NCBI GenBank assembly: GCA_947486785.1
Contig: CANKUU010000018.1
Span: forward strand, 1-64,000
Direction: 5' to 3'
From: an uncultured Flavobacteriaceae bacterium
Lineage (GTDB): Bacteria > Bacteroidota > Bacteroidia > Flavobacteriales > Flavobacteriaceae
Length of the DNA stretch: 64,000 bases
Both the position numbers and the translations under genes were made by a program. The first letter of the stretch is position 1; each line of letters begins with the position of its first letter. The notes below the pieces were generated by a model. That model saw only the letters and a list, made by a program, of their open reading frames with translations, was not told the DNA's origin and made no database searches. Of the stretch, positions 58,789-64,000 are shown piece after piece.

Positions 58789-59961
58789 CTACTTCAAATT
58801 GTTTAATATAAAGTCTAAAGTCTTGTTGGTATTTAAATTTTGGTCGAAAGCTAAGTTGGCATGTATATTTTTATGACACAGACCCAATTTTATCAATTGG
58901 TTTATGGGGGTTTCATAATCTAAAGATACTTTGCCAGTAAGCAACACATCTAAAGGCTCTTCTTTCAAATAGCGCTTGTAAATTTTACTTAAACCGCTTA
59001 AGTATAAACAATCTTTGGTAAAGCCCCCTCCCCGATGCGCTCTTAATGTAATATAAAATGAATCGTTTTTATTTAGTTTATATTGGTTATGAATAAGATC
59101 AAAAGTATCAGAAAAGGAATAACCCTTTATTAAACTATCGGAGGCTAAAACACGATATGCCAATTCTTTCATACGCTTTAAGGTTAGTGAACCGCTCATG
59201 TACTCACTAAAAACAGCTAGCCCTTCTTGTGTTTCTACATTTTTTGGAAATCCGTTTGAGAAAATCTTTAAAGGTTGATTGATTGCGTTAAAAGTAGTTA
59301 CTAGATGTACTCCTATTTCGTGGTTTGCTAGGGTTAATAGCTGATTTTTACTAAACTTCGCGTTTCTTTTAATAATAAGCGATTGTGTTGCATTACTCAC
59401 CATGGCATCGGCGGAAATATGCGTAGAAAACTTAATATTTAGAGGAAAATGATACTGCTTTCCAAATTTTTCGAAATATTCTTTAGCTTCATGCGAACTG
59501 TAAACAGGCTCCATATCACTCCCTTGAACTTCTTTGCTAAAATGTAGAATAAAACGTGCGTTTTCTACATCTTTTTCTGTTGGAGACCCATAAACTCGGA
59601 GCGAATTGTAATGAAATCTTTTTTTCTGACCAATGCTTTCAATGCATTGCACCATATTGGAATAGTAATATATAATTTCTTTATACATTGTTCGTATCGT
59701 ATCGTCTTCGATGCGCTCTAAACGTTGTAAAAAAAACAATCGATGTAATTTATAGGGATTAAACTTCAATTTCGGATAACGAAACAAAGGGTTTTCAGAA
59801 TACTTTGAAGCAAAAAAGCGTTGCTTTTCTTTTTCTATATTTAGCGGGTTAACATAACTTAAGAGCTCAATTTTCTTTACTAATCGATCTAAATTAGCAT
59901 CAATCTCGAAAATAGCAGCATATTTTTGATGTAAATTTCGATCGCGTTGCTTTTGAATCAT
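58789..59961 (-). CDS. QEGLA-motif (DUF1704/MATCAP-like) metallopeptidase
   Basis: 390 residues with the DUF1704 signature: a zinc-type motif HEIGVH (214-219, HExxxH) and the QEGLA motif (245-249). The family is named for modulating flavohemoglobin expression in some bacteria and includes the eukaryotic MATCAP tubulin tyrosine carboxypeptidases. Expected chemistry is removal of a C-terminal residue, but the substrate is unknown. Its start overlaps the amidohydrolase stop by four bases (59958-59961), part of a tight three-gene run with the ATP-grasp gene. Confidence 0.82.
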   Translation of the reverse strand: MIQKQRDRNLHQKYAAIFEIDANLDRLVKKIELLSYVNPLNIEKEKQRFFASKYSENPLFRYPKLKFNPYKLHRLFFLQRLERIEDDTIRTMYKEIIYYYSNMVQCIESIGQKKRFHYNSLRVYGSPTEKDVENARFILHFSKEVQGSDMEPVYSSHEAKEYFEKFGKQYHFPLNIKFSTHISADAMVSNATQSLIIKRNAKFSKNQLLTLANHEIGVHLVTTFNAINQPLKIFSNGFPKNVETQEGLAVFSEYMSGSLTLKRMKELAYRVLASDSLIKGYSFSDTFDLIHNQYKLNKNDSFYITLRAHRGGGFTKDCLYLSGLSKIYKRYLKEEPLDVLLTGKVSLDYETPINQLIKLGLCHKNIHANLAFDQNLNTNKTLDFILNNLK

Positions 59962-60782
59962 GCCTGTTGTTGAAATTCTTTTGCTTGCAAAGATACCAAT
60001 TCTTGCAGTTGTACTGTTACAGCTTGAACCACCTCGGGGTAAATAATAGCGCTGTACTCATCACAGTAGATTTTTGATATTTCGGTTGCTAAGACCAAAG
60101 TATTCTTAAAATTGCTTGAGATATATTTTAAAAAAAAGCCATTACCTTGAAACGTATCGTTAATTTTTGAGGAAGATTTAATTCCGTTAGGCAGTTTCAT
60201 AGCACCTAACTTTGTACACCATGCGCTCGCGAAATCTTCATATTTAGCGGTGTTAATGTTTGCGGTACCTAAATTCCATGTAGGCACCTCTCTATTCCAG
60301 CGTTTCCAATTATAGCTATGCATATCAAAAATTATGCTCTTACCATGAATTTCTTCAAGCTTTGCAACGAGTGCATGAACCACTCGGTAAAAATTAGCAT
60401 GTTTTTGAAGGCTTAGTTTTCGTTCTTTTTCTGATAATGGTTTTTTCCAAAGTTTTTTACCCCATGCATCCTCATAAATCGCTGTTTCTGGTGAGCGATT
60501 TAGATCATACTCAAAACGGCTGTCGCAACCTGCAAGAACTATTGGGTGCGATGCGATCATCTGTTTGGTGCATGGATCTTCTTCGTACCAACGTTCATAT
60601 TCTGTATGCAAACAATTACTCCAAAGTGATTTTCTAAATTGATGCCCGTCGTGTATTGCAGCGCATAAATAAGGTGCATAATGCTCAATCTTTATGGTAA
60701 AAGAATAGTCATCACAAACCGCTTCAAAAGTAGTTTCAGCTTCAATATTAGCAATGATATCGGCAAGCGGAAGTTTAAGCAT
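59958..60782 (-). CDS. N-formylglutamate amidohydrolase family protein
   Basis: 274 residues with the family's metal-binding motifs: H44-DGH47 (AAIHDGH) and DMHS (153-156, FDMHSYNWKRW). These enzymes hydrolyse formyl-amino acids or related amides (in histidine degradation in other bacteria); no hut genes are nearby, so a different N-acylated substrate made by the adjacent ligase is possible. It overlaps the ATP-grasp gene by 8 bases and the QEGLA gene by 4. Confidence 0.82.
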   Translation of the reverse strand: MLKLPLADIIANIEAETTFEAVCDDYSFTIKIEHYAPYLCAAIHDGHQFRKSLWSNCLHTEYERWYEEDPCTKQMIASHPIVLAGCDSRFEYDLNRSPETAIYEDAWGKKLWKKPLSEKERKLSLQKHANFYRVVHALVAKLEEIHGKSIIFDMHSYNWKRWNREVPTWNLGTANINTAKYEDFASAWCTKLGAMKLPNGIKSSSKINDTFQGNGFFLKYISSNFKNTLVLATEISKIYCDEYSAIIYPEVVQAVTVQLQELVSLQAKEFQQQA

Positions 60783-61806
60783 TGTCTACTTCATTACGTA
60801 GTCTTGATCGGCGATCAAAGGCCTGCAGTTTGTCTAAAACTTTACTTTCAACAAAATCAATAACTTTGCATTGCAATTTGGTTTTATAGACCTTGTTCAT
60901 ATAGGTGATTCCACCAGGCGACATTACATTCACTTCAACCAATTTACCACCAATAACATCAATACCGACAAAAAATAGACCATCTTTTACAAGTTTAGGT
61001 CCTATTTGTTTACACAAGGCTTTTTCTTCCTTAGACAATGTATGCTTTGCAACCGAACCACCTGCAGATACATTTGACCTATGATCATCCGTTCCAGGAA
61101 CGCGCTTCATTGCACCAATTGGAACTCCGTTTAAAATTAAAATACGCACATCACCTTGGTCAGCACCTTCAATATATTCTTGAAGTATAACATAGTTAGA
61201 TGTTCCATCAGAGTTAGTTATGTAAAAATCTAACAAAGAGTGAATACTACTCATTGCAGATTTTTCAATCAAAATTACTCCAGATCCACCAAAACCGTTT
61301 AATGGCTTTAAAATCATTTTATCTGCTGTAGATTCTTTAATTTGACGAATTAAATGAGCTTTATTTTTTGACACATGTGTTGCTGGTATTATGTTACTAT
61401 GCGAGTCACCAAAAGCAGCGGTATAAAGTTTGTTATTAGCTTCACGAATACCTTGAAGTGAATTCATAATAAAAACATCATCCTTTACCGAATCGAGAAA
61501 ATTTAACATAATTGGGTCTAACGGCGGATTGGCTCTCATGAAAATTACATCAAAACCAGCCAAAGGCAGCATTTCTTCCCTCAACGAAGCTTGTTTGTAA
61601 AAAGACTTTTGACTACTCGAGACCTTAGCCGTTCTATTTACAACGGTACAAAATGCGTTAGTTACGCTATTTCTTATTGTTAAATTGGCGGGAGAGCAAA
61701 GAGCTACGCCATGACCTCTTTTTGCACATTCATGCATTAAAGCCAAACTGGTATCATTGTCTGGCTCAATTTCTTCCCAAGGATACATTAAAAAGCAGAT
61801 ATTCAT
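60775..61806 (-). CDS. GshB-like ATP-grasp ligase
   Basis: About 343 residues from ATG 61806 (MNICFLMYPWEE). The prokaryotic glutathione-synthetase features are visible: FMRANPPLD (GshB FMRKDPPFD), the glycine-rich ATP loop KPLNGFGGSG (167-176) and a C-terminal VNVMSPGG. ATP-grasp enzymes form C-N bonds using an acyl phosphate; glutathione synthesis is possible but no GshA is adjacent. The overlap with the amidohydrolase gene links it to a modification pathway with the QEGLA peptidase. A TTG at 61815 would add three residues. Confidence 0.8.
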   Translation of the reverse strand: MNICFLMYPWEEIEPDNDTSLALMHECAKRGHGVALCSPANLTIRNSVTNAFCTVVNRTAKVSSSQKSFYKQASLREEMLPLAGFDVIFMRANPPLDPIMLNFLDSVKDDVFIMNSLQGIREANNKLYTAAFGDSHSNIIPATHVSKNKAHLIRQIKESTADKMILKPLNGFGGSGVILIEKSAMSSIHSLLDFYITNSDGTSNYVILQEYIEGADQGDVRILILNGVPIGAMKRVPGTDDHRSNVSAGGSVAKHTLSKEEKALCKQIGPKLVKDGLFFVGIDVIGGKLVEVNVMSPGGITYMNKVYKTKLQCKVIDFVESKVLDKLQAFDRRSRLRNEVDNA

Positions 61807-61859
61807 AATAGACAAATTTCGTTGTTCAATTCATTTTAAAAAATTCTAAGGCACATCAA

Positions 61860-63188
61860 CTATTTTACCTCTTCGTAATTATCATCCCAATTTTTAGGTT
61901 TTGGGTTATCATGCAGTTTACCAACAGATTTAGCTACAATAGTTGCTACTGTTGCATCTCCGGTAATGTTTACAACAGTACGTAGCATATCTAGAGGTCT
62001 GTCTACTGCAAAAATTAGAGCTAAACCAATCGCATACTTGTCTGGAGGAAACCCGACTGATTCTAAAACAATTACCAACATTACCATACCCGCCCCCGGA
62101 ACTGCGGCCGTACCAATTGATGCTAATAACGCCGTAAGTACAATGGTTAATTGCGCCATAAGAGGAAGATCAAAGCTTAAGGCTTGGGCTATGAATACTG
62201 CAGCAATACCTTGATAAAGACTGGTACCATCCATATTAACAGTAGCCCCAACAGGAAGCACAAAACTAGCTACTTCTTTATCTACACCGATATGCTCCTC
62301 TACGCGCTCCATAGTCACGGGTAAGGTTGCTGCGCTTGAACTGGTAGAGAACGCAAGTAATTGTGCCGGACTCAGTTGCTTTAAAAACCAAAACATATTC
62401 TTTTTTGCAAAAACAGAAACTAAAATGCAATAAAAAAGAATCATTAAACATAGCCCTAAAACCACAACGCCGGCATATTTAAGTAGTGCAAGCAAAATCT
62501 CTGGATCACTTGAAGAAACAACAACGTTTGCTAAAAGAGCAAAAACGGCAAAAGGTGCTGTAAGCATAATAAGGTCGACCATTTTTAAAACTACGTCATT
62601 CAAAGAGTCAAAAAAGGTTTTTAAAGGTCTCGCCTTTTCTTCTCCTATTAATAACATTGAAATTCCCATAAAAATGGTAAAGAAAATAACCTGTAACATT
62701 AGTTGATTATTACCCAAAGCACTAACTGCGTTCGCAGGTACCATATCTTCTAAAAACTTTAGTGGCCCGCTTTCTTTTTGACGTGAGGCTTCTTCAAGTT
62801 TTGCGGTTACCCCTTTATCATTAGCAAAGGTTGATGTAAGTTTCTCTATAGTTTCTTCAGAAATACCATTGCCCGGCTCAATTAAATTTACTAAAACAAG
62901 CCCTAGAATTATCGCCACAGTGGTAGTACCAATATATATTCCTATGGTACGTAGTCCTATATTTCTAAATTTTGAGATGTCTTTAAGGTCGGATATACCT
63001 TTAATGAGTGAAGCTAAAATTAATGGAACCGCAATAAGTTTTAAGAGCTTTATAAAGATAGTTCCAAAAGGAGCTACCCAGTTGGTTACAAATTCTTTAC
63101 CCCATTCCATATAGGTCATAAAAAAGCCAAAGATTAGCCCTAATAACATACCTATCATAATCTGCCAATGCAGTTCAAGTTTTTTCAT
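61860..63188 (-). CDS. Dicarboxylate/amino acid:cation symporter (DAACS)
   Basis: About 442 residues from ATG 63188, eight TM helices and two re-entrant loops. Signature stretches: a serine-rich FSTSSSAATLPV, a NMDGTS motif that binds substrate and cation, and PGAGMVML. This GltP/DctA-type protein imports glutamate, aspartate or C4-dicarboxylates with sodium or protons. It lies 53 bases upstream of the ATP-grasp gene on the same strand and might supply its substrate; operon membership is not certain. Confidence 0.92.
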   Translation of the reverse strand: MKKLELHWQIMIGMLLGLIFGFFMTYMEWGKEFVTNWVAPFGTIFIKLLKLIAVPLILASLIKGISDLKDISKFRNIGLRTIGIYIGTTTVAIILGLVLVNLIEPGNGISEETIEKLTSTFANDKGVTAKLEEASRQKESGPLKFLEDMVPANAVSALGNNQLMLQVIFFTIFMGISMLLIGEEKARPLKTFFDSLNDVVLKMVDLIMLTAPFAVFALLANVVVSSSDPEILLALLKYAGVVVLGLCLMILFYCILVSVFAKKNMFWFLKQLSPAQLLAFSTSSSAATLPVTMERVEEHIGVDKEVASFVLPVGATVNMDGTSLYQGIAAVFIAQALSFDLPLMAQLTIVLTALLASIGTAAVPGAGMVMLVIVLESVGFPPDKYAIGLALIFAVDRPLDMLRTVVNITGDATVATIVAKSVGKLHDNPKPKNWDDNYEEVK

Positions 63189-63251
63189 AACCAAATTTTA
63201 ATTAGGTTAGAAAGATACTATTTTGATTGGAAAATTTCTAAGAAAAAAAAG

Positions 63252-64000
63252 CTATATTTTCATAGTCCTGTTTAGCAAGGTATAATCTGCTAAAACAAGT
63301 GCTGCCATGGCCTCTACAATAGGTACCGCTCTTGGAACTACACAAGGGTCATGTCTGCCCTTGCCCATCGCTTTTACATATACACCATTTTTATCAATAG
63401 TCTCATAGCCTTGAATAATAGTTGCTACAGGTTTAAAAGCAATATTAAAATAGATGTCCATGCCATTACTTATTCCACCTTGTATTCCTCCGCTATAATT
63501 AGTTTTGGTGCTACCATCAGCATTAAACTGATCATTATGGCTACTACCTTTCATTTTAACACCATTAAATCCACTACCATATTCGAAGCCTTTTACTGCA
63601 TTTATAGACAACATCGCTTTTCCTAATTCGGCATGTAATTTATCAAAAACAGGTTCTCCTAAACCTACAGGTACGTTTTGAAGCACACAAGTAATTACAC
63701 CGCCTACTGTATCACCCTCTTTACGAATACTTTTGATATAGGTTTCCATTTCTGCTGCCTTTTTTGGGTCTGGACAACGAACAGGGTTAGCCTCAGCTAA
63801 AGATAAATCAAGATCTTTATAGGGGGTCTCAAGCTCAATAGTCCCCACTTGTTTCACAAAGGCATTAATTTTTACGTTTGGCAATAGTTGTTTGGCAATA
63901 GCTCCAGCCACTACTCTACTTGCAGTTTCGCGCGCCGAACTTCGTCCGCCACCTCTATAATCTCTAAAACCGTATTTCTTATCATAAACATAATCGGCAT
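63252..64000 (-). CDS. aroC: Chorismate synthase (partial, N-terminus beyond the window)
   Basis: The 3' part of aroC: the frame is open from the right edge (about 249 codons present, encoding [16 protein letters not shown] near the edge), through [20 protein letters not shown] and KPVATI to TAG at 63252. Chorismate synthase normally has ~350-360 residues, so ~100 N-terminal residues are missing. It makes chorismate from EPSP with reduced FMN in aromatic amino acid synthesis. The gene is followed on the minus strand, after 63 bases, by the symporter. Confidence 0.95.
   Translation of the reverse strand, partial: ADYVYDKKYGFRDYRGGGRSSARETASRVVAGAIAKQLLPNVKINAFVKQVGTIELETPYKDLDLSLAEANPVRCPDPKKAAEMETYIKSIRKEGDTVGGVITCVLQNVPVGLGEPVFDKLHAELGKAMLSINAVKGFEYGSGFNGVKMKGSSHNDQFNADGSTKTNYSGGIQGGISNGMDIYFNIAFKPVATIIQGYETIDKNGVYVKAMGKGRHDPCVVPRAVPIVEAMAALVLADYTLLNRTMKI

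Overview
The window looks like chromosome from a marine-type Flavobacteriaceae (Bacteroidota). Reasons: AT-rich DNA; several -7 boxes of the Bacteroidota type TAnnTTTG 20-45 bases before start codons; two giant secreted proteins with C-terminal type IX secretion (T9SS) sorting domains; a GLPGLI-family protein; a carboxypeptidase-regulatory/beta-barrel outer-membrane protein; a fused branched-chain E1 component; and the arginine decarboxylase-agmatinase-deoxyhypusine synthase-like operon usual in this group. I saw no rRNA, tRNA, CRISPR array, transposase or phage gene.

Layout. 1-5.9 kb: OmpR-type two-component pair with a strong palindromic terminator, a DMT permease, a Bcr/CflA efflux permease and a TerC-family protein. 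5.9-17.4 kb: a TlpA-like lipoprotein, a badly decayed sialidase-like lipoprotein gene, and a 3,123-residue secreted multidomain sugar-binding protein. 17.4-24.4 kb: a seven-gene minus-strand polyamine operon lying between two long diverged direct repeats (A and B). 24.4-34.4 kb: a truncated membrane-protein gene with an unlisted 56-residue partner, then a minus-strand block of envelope proteins (lipoproteins, beta-barrel protein, GLPGLI protein) headed by a LytS/LytTR two-component pair. 34.4-37.4 kb: a third partial repeat (C) and a patatin-beta-barrel fusion. 37.4-45.2 kb: a DEAD-box helicase, a J-domain/KTSC protein, a one-domain degenerate DEAD-box-like protein, and a secreted M60-type metallopeptidase with four near-identical 501-bp repeats. 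45.5-58 kb: mostly housekeeping genes (BCKDH E1, 2OG oxygenase, SUI1, DUF1835, nucleoside phosphorylase, a cytosolic PBP-like protein, Ung, DUF6340 lipoprotein, MutS2-like, DCC thiol protein, MscS channel). 58.8-64 kb: a minus-strand run of chorismate synthase (cut by the window edge), a DAACS symporter, and a tight trio of GshB-like ATP-grasp ligase, N-formylglutamate amidohydrolase-like protein and QEGLA/DUF1704 (MATCAP-like) metallopeptidase.

How the genes work together. Arginine decarboxylase and agmatinase should convert arginine through agmatine to putrescine, and the deoxyhypusine synthase-like enzyme, whose catalytic-type lysine is conserved, could use that product. The LytS/LytTR pair sits directly upstream of the beta-barrel/GLPGLI genes it plausibly controls, with a terminator between them. 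The ligase-amidohydrolase-carboxypeptidase trio is the best candidate for an undescribed small-molecule or peptide-tail modification pathway. Several starts have been moved from the longest open frame to an internal codon because of promoter boxes, signal peptides or neighbouring genes; these choices are stated in each entry.
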